A stretch of DNA of 64,000 nucleotides, from assembly GCF_017349355.1 (NCBI RefSeq), contig NZ_JAFMPM010000008.1:1403534-1467533 (forward strand). Direction: 5' to 3'. Shown here in pieces: positions 1-9,866 of the stretch. A model generated the notes under the pieces. That model did no database searches. It was not told the origin of the DNA and saw only the letters and a program-made list of their open reading frames with translations. Origin of the DNA: Thiothrix fructosivorans. GTDB lineage: Bacteria; Pseudomonadota; Gammaproteobacteria; Thiotrichales; Thiotrichaceae. Position numbers and translations under genes: made by a program. How positions within the stretch are numbered: the first letter of the stretch is position 1; each line of letters begins with the position of its first letter.

Positions 1-119
1 ATCACGCGCTGTGTAGACTTCGACAGTTTGCATCGTAACACCTCTCGGTTGGTTGTGTGCACATAGTGTAGCACTTTTTATCGGTATGGGTATCTACACC
101 AGTTGCGGCTTCGCCGTTT

Positions 120-262
120 CCCCCCATCCCCGACCCTTCCCCCGCAAGGGGTGAAGGGAGCAAGAGGAAACCCCTGTGCGTTGTTAAGTGAAAAACGACA
201 CTTCTTAGCCCCTTCACCCCTTGCGGGGGAAGGGGTTGAGGATGGGGGAGAGGTTCGGAGTG
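120..262. repeat. Imperfect inverted repeat (REP/MITE-like) before array 1
   Basis: Two arms of about 36-40 bp, near 122-160 and 205-250, are reverse complements with few mismatches. Both centre on CCCCCGCAAGGGGTGAAGGG-type sequence. No transposase or open gene lies between them. This is typical of small palindromic intergenic repeats scattered in bacterial genomes. The first 120 bases hold nothing I can support. Confidence 0.55.
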
Positions 263-274
263 AAGAAGGTGACG

Positions 275-1831
275 GTCTCACAGCCTAAACGGCATCCCGC
301 CCCTGCAACTGATTAGTAAACTCAGTGAGGCAGATGAAGTAATGCGTCTCACAGCCTAAACGGCATCCCGCCCCTGCAACAATTCTGACACGTTCAAGGG
401 CAAGCAAACGCAAATGTCTCACAGCCTAAACGGCATCCCGCCCCTGCAACGTGTTTTTCAATATTTTGCACTGGAGGTGCATATGTCTCACAGCCTAAAC
501 GGCATCCCGCCCCTGCAACTCTTGGTTCAAGAGGTTTTTGTAGAGAAGGCGTCTTACAGCCTAAACGGCATCCCGCCCCTGCAACGAACCCAGAGTGCGT
601 GAAGGAAAACGGTAACTAGTCTCACAGCCTAAACGGCATCCCGCCCCTGCAACAACTCGGCGTGCAATCCACTGGCGCTGGCGTAGTGGTCTCACAGCCT
701 AAACGGCATCCCGCCCCTGCAACAAAGCGTGGCGCACTTCGGAAACTGTGCGGTTGGTCTCACAGCCTAAACGGCATCCCGCCCCTGCAACTCAAATGGT
801 TCGTTTGAATGGAAATTTTCTTACAGTCTCACAGCCTAAACGGCATCCCGCCCCTGCAACCCAACCGGGTTCGTCGCTTAATCCCATTCAGTACAAGTCT
901 CACAGCCTAAACGGCATCCCGCTCCTGCAACGGATTTTTTTATGATCGATCGCAAGGAGTTTTACAAGTCTCACAGCCTAAACGGCATCCCGCCCCTGCA
1001 ACACCAGCCACCAAAAACACACGCCATGCCCGGGGTCTCACAGCCTAAACGGCATACCGCCCCTGCAACCCGGTGAGGTTTACAGTTGCAATCAGTATTT
1101 GGGTCTCGCAGCCTAAACGGCATCCCGCTCCTGCAACAATATCGCAGGCAGCAATACTCTGTCTGGCAACGTAGCGTCTCACAGCCTAAACGGCCTCCCG
1201 CCCCTGCAACTCGGTGCAGTCGTGCGGCTATCAATGCGGATGTTGTCTCACAGCCTAAACGGCCTCCCGCCCCTGCAACATTGAAGCCGGAAAATTGAGT
1301 GGTGCCATTCATCGGTCTCACAGCCTAAACGGCATCCCGCCCCTGCAACAGAACTGCTATGACTGATGCATATAAACCTGGTGTCTCACAGCCTAAACGG
1401 CATCCCGCCCCTGCAACCCCGGTTCGCGTTGTTCGTCTTTCCGCGCCTGCGTCTCACAGCCTAAACGGCATCCCGCCCCTGCAACTACGAAAAATGGTAC
1501 AGCTATCATCTAGTTCAAGTCTCACAGCCTAAACGGCATCCCGCCCCTGCAACCAGAAGCACCTTTGTTAGGTCGCCTTATATGGGACAATGTCTCACAG
1601 CCTAAACGGCATCCCGCCCCTGCAACGCATACCCACGAACTAAAGAAGCTTTTGAGTCGTCTCACAGCCTAAACGGCATCCCGCCCCTGCAACGGTGATA
1701 GCTGTAAAAGTAGCCCCGAAACTGATTCGTCTCACAGCCTAAACGGCATCCCGCCCCTGCAACGGATTGCAAACACGTCGCCAATGGTGATATGTTGTCT
1801 CACAGCCTAAACGGCATCCCGCCCCTGCAAC
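275..1831 (-). CRISPR. CRISPR array 1: 23 repeats of 35 bp, 22 spacers
   Basis: The repeat starts GTCTCACAGCCTAAACGG and ends CCCGCCCCTGCAAC on the plus strand. Repeat starts are 275, 346, 416, 485, 551, 619, 689, 757, 826, 897, 968, 1035, 1103, 1176, 1245, 1315, 1383, 1451, 1519, 1592, 1659, 1729 and 1797. Spacers are about 31-38 bp. Transcription is probably leftward: on the minus strand the repeat begins GTTGC and ends GAGAC, as many type III repeats do, and the cas1 end of the operon and the likely leader are on the right. Variant repeats are at 551 (C to T), 897 and 1103 (CTCCTG), 1035 (GGCATACC), and 1176 and 1245 (GGCCTCCC). The array sits directly downstream of the cas6-RT-cas1 gene, so it is the cognate array of that operon. 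Confidence 0.97.
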
Positions 1832-2045
1832 AGCACCCCATTTTCCACCAATAGAATCAATGCCTTGGACGGCGATTTGGTGAACCTCAGCGGTACGGAC
1901 AGAAAAGCGGTTAAACAGCATTCATTTTCACTCGTTGCAAATGCTCAAGTCATTGATCACAAAGGGTTGGTGAATCGTTTATGATTAGCGCATTACGCCA
2001 CCACCAACCCCCTCACGTTACAGGAGCGGGAACAAAATTATACCA
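1832..2045 (-). promoter_or_regulatory. Probable leader of array 1
   Basis: This 214-bp stretch lies between the last perfect repeat and the stop codon of the Cas6-RT-Cas1 gene, where a leader for leftward transcription would be. It is AT-richer than the coding sequence around it. A short rightward open frame ending at 1984 runs through it out of the last repeat. I cannot assign that frame and it may be a remnant of an older gene. No clear promoter hexamers were identified, so the call rests on position. Confidence 0.45.
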
Positions 2046-4694
2046 TCACCGCGCCCGAAACGCATGAAAAGCCTCACCCTTCGTCACAAACCCCTTCAAC
2101 GACAACGCCTGCGCCCGCAACTGATCCAACCAACTCTTCGCCGCATCATCCCCCCGCGCCGTCAGCTTGTTCTCCCAACCCTGCATCAACAACGCCAAAA
2201 ACTTACGCCGCGCCGCATCGCTAATCAAACACGCCCGCTCCGGCGTATACCGAAAATCAGTCGCCACAATCTCCCCCCGTGCCACCATCGACAACGCGCT
2301 ACGCTCCACCAAATGCCGGAACGGTTCCATCAAATCCGACGCCAACACCGCATGACGCCCACGCGGCTGATGGTAAAACCCCTGCCAAGGCAACAACCCC
2401 ACCGTATGCACCACACTCTCCGTCAAGCTATACAACTGCGTATACCCCAACGACAACAACACATTAAACGGGTCACGCGGCGGGCGACGATTCCGCCCCT
2501 CAAACCGAAAATCCACAGGCAACACACTCGCAATCCGCGCAAAATACTCCCGCGTACTGCTCCCCTCATACCCCAGCAAACTCGCCAACGAATCCACCTT
2601 CGGCAACTTACGCAACGCCCCATTAATCACCGGCAAATCCTCCGCCAACTGCCGATGCCGCAAGGTCTCCTTCATGTGGATCAACCGCGCCTGCACCACC
2701 TCTTTGGCACACGCCAACACCTTCGCCTCATCCTGAAACGCCAGAATCTGCTGCACCCACAAACTCTGATGCTGGCTATTACGGTTATGCGTAATACACC
2801 CCTTATAATTCCCCTTACCACTCGCCAAATGGATCGGAATATCCTCATCCAACGCCGTGTGCATTGCCTGCGTCGTCACCTGATGATTCCCCAGCAGCAA
2901 CACCATCTCGATACTGTTCCAGGGCAATTGCATCAGCAACTCATCCTTACGGTAAACGTGCAACTGCCCATTGGAAGTCGTCAGCACCGCCGGATCGCCC
3001 GTGACGGTCACAAAGCTCCCGGTACGTTCGCGTTGCCCGACTTCATGAATAATCACACCTGACGCTTGCTCCGCAGGGGCTGCCGCCGAACGCTGGTGCT
3101 CGACATCATCCCGCATCAGTTCCGCCAACAACGGGCTGAGTGGCGACCCCAACGGCAAACCCCGCGTCCGCGCTACGGATTCACCCGCACACACCACCTC
3201 CGCCCGCAACCAGCCAAGAATCGCCGCCACCACCGGATCGTTGTGGTAAACCGCCACCAATCGCCCGCGCAACCGTTCCAGATCAATGCTGCCGAAAAAG
3301 TCCTGAATATCGCCCTCATACACCCAACGATAGCCCTCCGCCCACGCCTGACGAATCGCCTGACCCGGATCGGTATCTCGCCCCTCACGCTGTGCCGCCA
3401 ACAAAGCCCCCAAGGTATGCGCCAACACCTGCTGCACCGCCCGCTGCAACACCCGATCATACGTCGGCGCAACCGCCAACAAATGCATCCCGCCACTGGT
3501 TTTCGGCAACCAATAACCCTGTGCTACCGGTGGCTGATACGTGCCGTGCAACACCCGCTCCAAATCCGCCTGCAACTGCTCCAACGGCAACTCACTGCTG
3601 GGAATAGCTTCCTCAGCATCCGCGTCTATACTTACCGCATCATCGTCTTCATCGTCCGGCAAATACCACCGCGCCACTTCCGGCTCATCCACCAAACCAT
3701 CGGGGATGTCTTGCCCCGCCTGCACATACGCCCACGCCTGACTCAGGTTCTCCTCGGTTTGCGCCAACATCAGCAAGGAACTCGCCGGAAACACCCGCCG
3801 GTAACTTTGCCCACCTTCCGCATCCACCAGCAGGTAACGACCCCACCCAAACGTGGTGCGCTGCCCCATGCCAAGGTATTGCCCCAGCACCAACAATTCC
3901 CACCACCCTAACGCCAGATTAGCAGGCAAGTGCAAGCTCAGGTGCCCACTCACCCCGCCCATGCTTTGGTACTGATGGTCAGCCCCGCGATAACCCGCTT
4001 CCAACCAGAACAGATGCGCAGCGCTGATCTCCACCGGCGGCGCTGTCGTCAACGGCATGGTTTGGGTTTCCCCGCGCCGCCGCAACAAATCCGCCACCGC
4101 CGTATGCACCCGGCTACACAACAACGCCCCGCTCAAGTCGGGCGCATCACGCACATACCGCGCTTCACCTTTGGCCTTGACGCCTTCCGCCTCACGCTGC
4201 TGCTTATCCTTGAGCAACAGGGCAGGGGAGAGCCATTGCCATTGCACCTGCTGCTTGCCTTCCCACAACGCCACTTCGGCTTGCAAGGCATCGACATCAT
4301 AACAACACGCCTCCGCCAGACTGCTTACCGGGTTGCCGGTGAACATATCTTGCACCGCCTCCAGCCGCCAATTGTCCGCAAACGGCAAACCCTCGCCCTG
4401 TTTCGGCGCACTCTGCGGCAAACCCGCCAAGCCCGCCAGCAGCGCATCCAGCAACGCCTCACTCCCCGCCAGCCCCAGCAACAAGAAGCGGTAATGCTCA
4501 CCCGCCCGGTAACTGACCCGCCCACTTTCCGGCGTATCAATGCGGATAAGCTGGTCATACTGATCAGGTGAACCCGCCAGAAAACGCAAAAACGCGGTCA
4601 ACGCAGGCTGATGAAAAAACGCCAGCCGCGCCGTCGCAGTACAGCGCAAGGTAATCACCAAACCGCGCAGCGGCAACAGGGTGTGTAGACTCAT
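2046..4694 (-). CDS. cas1: Cas6-RT-Cas1 fusion protein with a truncated RT domain
   Basis: This 882-residue protein is a type III adaptation fusion. Residues 1 to about 300 form a Cas6-like RAMP domain (glycine-rich MGQRTTFGWGRY at 276-287). About 375-535 is reverse transcriptase and about 546-882 is Cas1. Cas1 looks complete and active: E710 in LLGYEG, H775 in GFYH, and D787/E790 in SDLMEPFR. The RT keeps motif A (YEGDIQDFF, D462) and motif B (GLPLGSPLSPLL, about 512-523). It then passes straight into Cas1, so the YxDD motif C and the thumb are absent. RT domains of such fusions usually run 250-300 residues; here about 150 remain. Related fusions acquire spacers from RNA, but this one is unlikely to polymerise on its own. 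It is the last gene of the operon, 11 bp after the preceding RAMP gene. No cas2 is adjacent. Confidence 0.93.
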   Translation of the reverse strand: MSLHTLLPLRGLVITLRCTATARLAFFHQPALTAFLRFLAGSPDQYDQLIRIDTPESGRVSYRAGEHYRFLLLGLAGSEALLDALLAGLAGLPQSAPKQGEGLPFADNWRLEAVQDMFTGNPVSSLAEACCYDVDALQAEVALWEGKQQVQWQWLSPALLLKDKQQREAEGVKAKGEARYVRDAPDLSGALLCSRVHTAVADLLRRRGETQTMPLTTAPPVEISAAHLFWLEAGYRGADHQYQSMGGVSGHLSLHLPANLALGWWELLVLGQYLGMGQRTTFGWGRYLLVDAEGGQSYRRVFPASSLLMLAQTEENLSQAWAYVQAGQDIPDGLVDEPEVARWYLPDDEDDDAVSIDADAEEAIPSSELPLEQLQADLERVLHGTYQPPVAQGYWLPKTSGGMHLLAVAPTYDRVLQRAVQQVLAHTLGALLAAQREGRDTDPGQAIRQAWAEGYRWVYEGDIQDFFGSIDLERLRGRLVAVYHNDPVVAAILGWLRAEVVCAGESVARTRGLPLGSPLSPLLAELMRDDVEHQRSAAAPAEQASGVIIHEVGQRERTGSFVTVTGDPAVLTTSNGQLHVYRKDELLMQLPWNSIEMVLLLGNHQVTTQAMHTALDEDIPIHLASGKGNYKGCITHNRNSQHQSLWVQQILAFQDEAKVLACAKEVVQARLIHMKETLRHRQLAEDLPVINGALRKLPKVDSLASLLGYEGSSTREYFARIASVLPVDFRFEGRNRRPPRDPFNVLLSLGYTQLYSLTESVVHTVGLLPWQGFYHQPRGRHAVLASDLMEPFRHLVERSALSMVARGEIVATDFRYTPERACLISDAARRKFLALLMQGWENKLTARGDDAAKSWLDQLRAQALSLKGFVTKGEAFHAFRAR

Positions 4695-4705
4695 AGCATG
4701 ACCAC

Positions 4706-6640
4706 CTAACTTGCGAGTGTTGGCAACCGCTTACCGGGGGCAACACTCTCTAAAGCCTGATGAATAGCCCGTTGGTTGCGGCTGTCATTTTTGCCAAACC
4801 ACTTAAACCCTTCGCCTTCGCTATACGCCTCTTGTCCCTTGTTTGAGTCAAATGGGTAACACACTGGAATATGTGCCGGTACATTGCTGGGATTGGCAAG
4901 CCAGCGCAATTCTTTTAATGCTTTGGCATTTACAAGGCTGATGTCAGGCTGTTTTGACCATGTTTGATAACGCCCACCCTGCAAACCTAGACGTGAATAA
5001 CGCTGCTGGCGATTAATCGTTTCCACATCAGCTTCAAGTTGCACATGCCCAAGACCCAAGGGCTTGCCTAGACCCAGCCGATGCACAAAGGTACTACTTG
5101 CTTCTGCGGGTTGTAACGCGGTCAACAACAAACCCAGTTCTGCTTCACTCAAATTTTCAAAGTGGACATAAAAACGCAATTCCACTTGAGCAGGAATAGG
5201 TTGGCAGCGCAGGTGCATGTGAGGACGGTAATCTTTATCCCCTGTTTCCCGTTGTGTTTCCCAGTCATTGCGTGGTAACTCAAAGAGTGAACGGGGGTGT
5301 GGCAGATACTGCTTACGTCCGTTAGGCGTGTCACTACCCAAATCAAGGTCGGTTTTGGCAACATACCGCCCATGACCACTGAAATACAGGGCAGGCGATG
5401 GCGGTTTGGGAGAGTTGAGGATTTTTAAGATAACCGCATCTTGCAACTCAATCGGCTGGGTAACAATGGCATCGGTAAAACGTACCCGTGATGCCAGATT
5501 ACGCGCACCGCCGCGTTTCTTTTCATCCGGTTGGTCTTCCACAACGCCAAACAAGGCTTCGGCTGGGGTGAGGGCATCCCGCTCAGCATTCCAGGGTAGA
5601 CTGTTGATCCCCGCCGTTTTCTTGAATGCCCCATGCAGATCACTGGGTATGGCCTTGCGCCAGATGGAGGAGTAGCTGATTTCTATCACTTCACCATTGG
5701 TTTCTCGGTAATACAACAAGTCGCCATCCAATACCAAAGGCTTGTCATCCTTGACTTCCCAGCCACGCGGCTGGTTAGCATAACCTTTGGGTAACATTTG
5801 CTCGGATTTGGTTGCACGATCTTTGGGATCTTTAATCGTGGCGTATAGTGTGCGCAGAATCGTTTCCAACACTGTTACCACATTGGACTTGATGGGTAAC
5901 AGTTTGCCATCATCAATCTTGCCATCCCACGGCAGGTAATATTCACGCCGTTTGCCCAGTTGTTTGTTTTCACCGCGTATGTAGTAAATACCTGCTGCGT
6001 GCGAACCATAGCTATGGGATTGGCTATTGTGATGACGCTGATAGCAAGCCTGTTTTTTCAGAAATTGGGTTTCTTTCTGCCAGCGTTGGCGGCATTCCGC
6101 ATTATCGCCTTTATCCAGATAATCACCGACTGGGATAGCTTTGTTGTCTTCATCTGCCAATGGGTAAATGGCAAAATGACCATCAGCTTGTTTGCATAGC
6201 AAGCCAAGCTTTTTCAGGGGAGCATCTTCAATGCCCGCATTTTCAGCTTGTGCGGCTTTCCTGACCGAGTATTCCCCATTTTCCGCTTGTATCAGCACCC
6301 GCAAGCTGGATTGGCTGATGGTTTCGGCGATATTACCTACCATCCCTCGCAGACTGTTGCCGGGAATCGCTGGATTACCATCACGGTCACGGTAGGGTGT
6401 GACACTGCCCGGAACTCCCTTGTCTTTATTACTCGCCTGTTGTTCAGCACCCACCACCAGCGGACTGAGTGTTTTCAGTGTGCAGGTGATACGCCCAGAC
6501 AACCCATCCTTATGCCAGTAATCGTGACGGATGAAACGGTTTTCGACCCGTTCCAACCCATCCAGTGTTTTCCACTCATCGGTTTTGGTTTTACGGGTGT
6601 CGACCCGGATAAACTGATAAGGGTGATGGAATTCTGTCAT
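4706..6640 (-). CDS. Large type III RAMP protein (TIGR03986-like, Cas7 group)
   Basis: The 644-residue protein has hallmarks of a crRNA-binding RAMP. An N-terminal strand with TLSPLVVGAEQ lies near residues 55-65, followed by IPGNSLRGMVGNI, the phosphate-binding helix start of Cas7-type RAMPs. Near the C-terminus there is a glycine-rich LGLGKPLGLGHVQLE loop. A long insert separates these elements, as in the large TIGR03986-like type III proteins. The start is placed at the ATG at 6640, which overlaps the previous stop as ATGA; an upstream in-frame ATG at 6694 would lie deep inside that gene. It is probably a backbone subunit of the effector complex. Exact subtype assignment would need a profile search. 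Confidence 0.82.
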   Translation of the reverse strand: MTEFHHPYQFIRVDTRKTKTDEWKTLDGLERVENRFIRHDYWHKDGLSGRITCTLKTLSPLVVGAEQQASNKDKGVPGSVTPYRDRDGNPAIPGNSLRGMVGNIAETISQSSLRVLIQAENGEYSVRKAAQAENAGIEDAPLKKLGLLCKQADGHFAIYPLADEDNKAIPVGDYLDKGDNAECRQRWQKETQFLKKQACYQRHHNSQSHSYGSHAAGIYYIRGENKQLGKRREYYLPWDGKIDDGKLLPIKSNVVTVLETILRTLYATIKDPKDRATKSEQMLPKGYANQPRGWEVKDDKPLVLDGDLLYYRETNGEVIEISYSSIWRKAIPSDLHGAFKKTAGINSLPWNAERDALTPAEALFGVVEDQPDEKKRGGARNLASRVRFTDAIVTQPIELQDAVILKILNSPKPPSPALYFSGHGRYVAKTDLDLGSDTPNGRKQYLPHPRSLFELPRNDWETQRETGDKDYRPHMHLRCQPIPAQVELRFYVHFENLSEAELGLLLTALQPAEASSTFVHRLGLGKPLGLGHVQLEADVETINRQQRYSRLGLQGGRYQTWSKQPDISLVNAKALKELRWLANPSNVPAHIPVCYPFDSNKGQEAYSEGEGFKWFGKNDSRNQRAIHQALESVAPGKRLPTLAS

Positions 6641-8061
6641 GCTGCTTGCTCCTGTGTCATCACGCCCAATTGTTGCAACAACTCGTTTTCCCATTGCTGC
6701 AAGGTCTCATCGTCTAGCTTTGTCAGCCAAGCATTCCAGCCGCCGTGTTCAGATACCAACCGTACCCGCCCATAGCCCTTGCTTTTGCCCCAGCCCAGCA
6801 CTAAATCACCTTCTTGTGCATCCCGCCATGCAAACAGTAATAGCAACTGCATCCAGCCGGTTAGCTTGTCTTTGCGGTAAGCGATGCGCCCGCTGAACAT
6901 TTCCCTGACCCACAATGCCCTGACTTTATACAAAGCTGAATCTTTGACCCCACCTGTGAAACGATCAACCGCATTGAAGGTTTGCCAGTGTTTATCATCT
7001 TCGGTAAACGCTACTGTCGCATCGTAAAAACGCACATGCCCTTCACCATCAGTGCTGCCAAACAGTTGTTTAAGCAATACGTCTACGTCTTCTGCTTTCT
7101 TACTGCTGGTATCTTGCGCCAGCGTGAGCAGAATGCGGCGACAATGCGCACGGAACCAGCCTTTGAGGGTAGAGCCGGGAACAAGTGCTTGCTTGCCCCG
7201 CACCATGAAAGCATGGTTGGGCAGGCGTTTCCTGTCTTCCGCATCATCCGTGGAATACTTCTTGAGTACATCTGAGTCATGTGGGTTGTTAATCAGTATC
7301 GGCGACTCAGGCTGCAAGCCAAAGGTTTCCTCTACCCATTCGCCACTGCGAATACCCGTTACCGTTAGAGTCGCAAGGTTATCCAGTGGAATGGGTTTGA
7401 AGCTGCTAGTGAGTGGTGTAGCATTTGGTCTGCCAACCCAAGAACAGAAATCAACCTCACTCAGCCCCAGCACACTAACGGATTTCCAGCGCAGGCAACC
7501 CTGACCACTGCTTTTGCCTTTGCCTAATTGTCCACTAGGTTGTTCGCCAAAGGATTGCAACGCGAGCAGCAGCGTAGCAATGTCTTGCTCCGTGATTGGG
7601 GTGCGTTGGTTGCCTTCCAGCATGATTTCTACGTCAAACACACTGCCAACCGGAACAGCTTCGTGAGTGGCAAGGTGGTGGCGTTTAGCTGTGCCGCTGA
7701 CAGCATCAATACTGGTTCGACTGATCTTTGCCCTGTCTCCACCTGATGTTTTGAGTCGGGCATCATATACCCGCACAACGCCTGCTTGCCCTTGTGCAAT
7801 AGCATCGCTTGCTTGCCGTGCATCTCCAAACAAGAAAGCACGGGTATTGTCGTCCACACTCAGGCTGCGCAAATAACCACGCAGTGTTGAAGCAGGGATA
7901 TAAGGTTTTTTGTCTACATCCAGTAACAACGTATTGAATGAAAAGATTTCTTCCTTGTCTGTGGGAGTAGCACGGGTATATGTAGCCTCATCCCCCGTAC
8001 CAATGTGCAGTTCTGAACAGGTAGTGAGGGTTCCGCTAAGGGTTACACGACGATAGCTCAT
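6637..8061 (-). CDS. Type III RAMP protein with two fused Cas7-like modules
   Basis: Two successive RAMP modules are visible in 474 residues. Module 1 has ELHIGTGDEA near 18-27, IPASTLRGYLR near 55-65 and a glycine-rich LGKGKSSGQGCLRW loop near 178-191. Module 2 has VPGSTLKGWFRAH near 302-314, FTGGVKDSALYKV and the final LGWGKSKGYGRVRL loop near 423-436. Fused Cas7 modules of this kind form several backbone positions of a type III complex from one chain. The gene overlaps both neighbours by ATGA, so translation is coupled. An acidic residue in the first loop (HIGTGDE) is a candidate for target-RNA cleavage, but I cannot confirm this by alignment. Confidence 0.85.
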   Translation of the reverse strand: MSYRRVTLSGTLTTCSELHIGTGDEATYTRATPTDKEEIFSFNTLLLDVDKKPYIPASTLRGYLRSLSVDDNTRAFLFGDARQASDAIAQGQAGVVRVYDARLKTSGGDRAKISRTSIDAVSGTAKRHHLATHEAVPVGSVFDVEIMLEGNQRTPITEQDIATLLLALQSFGEQPSGQLGKGKSSGQGCLRWKSVSVLGLSEVDFCSWVGRPNATPLTSSFKPIPLDNLATLTVTGIRSGEWVEETFGLQPESPILINNPHDSDVLKKYSTDDAEDRKRLPNHAFMVRGKQALVPGSTLKGWFRAHCRRILLTLAQDTSSKKAEDVDVLLKQLFGSTDGEGHVRFYDATVAFTEDDKHWQTFNAVDRFTGGVKDSALYKVRALWVREMFSGRIAYRKDKLTGWMQLLLLFAWRDAQEGDLVLGWGKSKGYGRVRLVSEHGGWNAWLTKLDDETLQQWENELLQQLGVMTQEQAA

Positions 8062-9866
8062 GCGTTGTCACCTCCGTTTTGCAATGGGCGTTCTGTTTGA
8101 GCAGACCAGTTGACACAAATTTCCCCGAAACCGTGTTCAGGTAGATAGGGGGTATCTTTCCACGTTACAGGCTGATCCTTTGCTTCTGTATGGGTAGGTA
8201 AACCTGTCCGCATCCATTGTTGAAGTTTCTCCAGACCTGCATTGGTTTCCACGGTTAGGACAAACACACTTCCGGCAACCGTCAACCATTCCGGGGCATA
8301 AGCATCCCGATTCTGGAAATGTCGGTGCTGATAGGCTCCACCCCGGCGTTTTTGTTGAGCAAAATGGCGTTGTAAGCTCAAGCCATTCCCTGCAACGTTT
8401 TCCCAATAAGCCGCATACAAGGAATGCAGGATACTGTCTGATTGCGTTCCATCTCTCCATTGATTCGCCAACACCTGTTCGAGATGTGCAGGCAACAAAA
8501 GGGCATCACTCATCAGTGTGACTATTGCTGTCTCACCGACTTGTGGTGTTGCTCCATGTGGTGTGGCAAATGCTTGCGGGTAAACGTCCACTTGTGCATA
8601 AGCTTTGGTTTTGCCTATACCGTCCAACCCTTGTTGCAAGCAAGCCACCAAGTTTTTCAGCACTTGCGGGCGGCGTTCATCAGCAACCAAGCTCAAATCA
8701 ACATTGCCGTACCAAGCAAAATCATGCGGGTCAACACACTCCACACTAAATAGGCGACCTTCTTCAGCCGTACCACTGTCACGGGAAATTTCTGTCCTAA
8801 CCAGTAGCAAACGTTCAGGGCTGGCTAGGCTGAGACCACAGTCTTCGCTTGCCTTACTCCATTGCGCATCTTTCCAGTCTGGTTGGAAAGCAGGGATGTC
8901 TTGCCAGAGAAAATGTTGCGGGTTATCCAAACCCGACATATCCACCAGCTTATCTTGATAAAACGCAAGGCTCAACGGTAGCGGTGGTTGACGTGTTGCG
9001 GTTTTGGCAGGCAGGGCATGGCTAAAGACCAGTTGGTCAAAGCACAAAGCATCCTCTCGCGCTTGTTCGCTGGCATATTGGTTAGCGATGACCGCTTTGA
9101 TCACATTGCCACTGATGAAATCGTCAGACACGACCCGGTTGCTGTCCGGTGTGCGCGGTTTACCAATACAGAAGGGGCGATCCAAGTGAAGGCTGATACC
9201 GAAGCGAACAGTATTTGCCGGTAATGAGAGGGGCGTTTTCTTTCCAGTCGCAGTCATTGATGCTGGTTTGAGTTCGGCTTTCAATAACCGACCATAACCA
9301 ATACCTTTCAGACTTCCCATTGCCGGGATAAAGCTAAGCGTTTTGTTAATCCATTTCTCGAATCGTTGGCGTTCTTCCGGATCTTTGAACGTGGCGCGTA
9401 ATTTTCCGCTAAATACGGGTTTAGTTCCTGTGGGGAAACAATCTTCAATCGTCTGCAACGCACCCGATTCGACACTTCCCTGTTCACCCAATTGAATACG
9501 GGTGCGATGCCCACCTTGAAAATCCTTGTCTTGCAACAGCCAGAACAGATCAAAACGAACATTACCCCGCTGTGGTTCCATGTTGCTTTCACTGGATGCT
9601 TGCCCAAACCAGTCCAAACTGGCATTGAGCAGAGACTGACTTTTGTTCTCTGGCAAGGCTTCGACAAGCTGCCCCAAATAATCGCGGATATTTCCCCGAA
9701 CCAGACTGCCATTGATAGCGGGTTGTTCACGGTAACGCTGCATAGCCGTGTCCACGCCAAGCCTGAGCGTACCAGACTGTTGTGACAGCAATGGCCCGGC
9801 AAATGTCAGGCGTAATTCGTACACAATGTTTTGGACAGGGTTTGTCTTGGGTTTTTTATTACTCAT
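8058..9866 (-). CDS. Type III RAMP protein, probably two modules
   Basis: The 602-residue protein opens with a RAMP strand (RLTFAGPLLSQQSG) and then INGSLVRGNIRDYL near residues 74-87, equivalent to the conserved S-x-x-R-G helix. A glycine-rich MGSLKGIGYGRLLKAEL loop follows near 184-200. A second RAMP-like half starts near 228 (GISLHLDRPFCIGK, then SDDFISGNVIKAV). LGVDTAMQRY near 36-45 offers an aspartate for possible backbone RNA cleavage. It overlaps cas10 upstream and the double RAMP gene downstream, each by ATGA. It may supply the Cas5-like cap as well as a Cas7 position, since no separate Csm4 or Cmr3 gene is seen. Confidence 0.82.
   Translation of the reverse strand: MSNKKPKTNPVQNIVYELRLTFAGPLLSQQSGTLRLGVDTAMQRYREQPAINGSLVRGNIRDYLGQLVEALPENKSQSLLNASLDWFGQASSESNMEPQRGNVRFDLFWLLQDKDFQGGHRTRIQLGEQGSVESGALQTIEDCFPTGTKPVFSGKLRATFKDPEERQRFEKWINKTLSFIPAMGSLKGIGYGRLLKAELKPASMTATGKKTPLSLPANTVRFGISLHLDRPFCIGKPRTPDSNRVVSDDFISGNVIKAVIANQYASEQAREDALCFDQLVFSHALPAKTATRQPPLPLSLAFYQDKLVDMSGLDNPQHFLWQDIPAFQPDWKDAQWSKASEDCGLSLASPERLLLVRTEISRDSGTAEEGRLFSVECVDPHDFAWYGNVDLSLVADERRPQVLKNLVACLQQGLDGIGKTKAYAQVDVYPQAFATPHGATPQVGETAIVTLMSDALLLPAHLEQVLANQWRDGTQSDSILHSLYAAYWENVAGNGLSLQRHFAQQKRRGGAYQHRHFQNRDAYAPEWLTVAGSVFVLTVETNAGLEKLQQWMRTGLPTHTEAKDQPVTWKDTPYLPEHGFGEICVNWSAQTERPLQNGGDNA

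Noticed and set aside
414..1321. Open frames across array 1 on both strands
   Set aside because: They are repeat-derived translations (recurring SLNGIPPLQ- or GAGGRLGCET-type peptides) with no ribosome-binding sites.
1832..1984. Short rightward frame in the array 1 leader as a gene end
   Set aside because: It continues out of the CRISPR repeat with no start of its own. It may be a remnant, but nothing supports a gene.
2064..4571. Long plus-strand open frames opposite the Cas6-RT-Cas1 gene
   Set aside because: They are rich in Arg, Pro, His and Gln, typical antisense shadows of a GC-rich gene. The minus strand has clear domain motifs.
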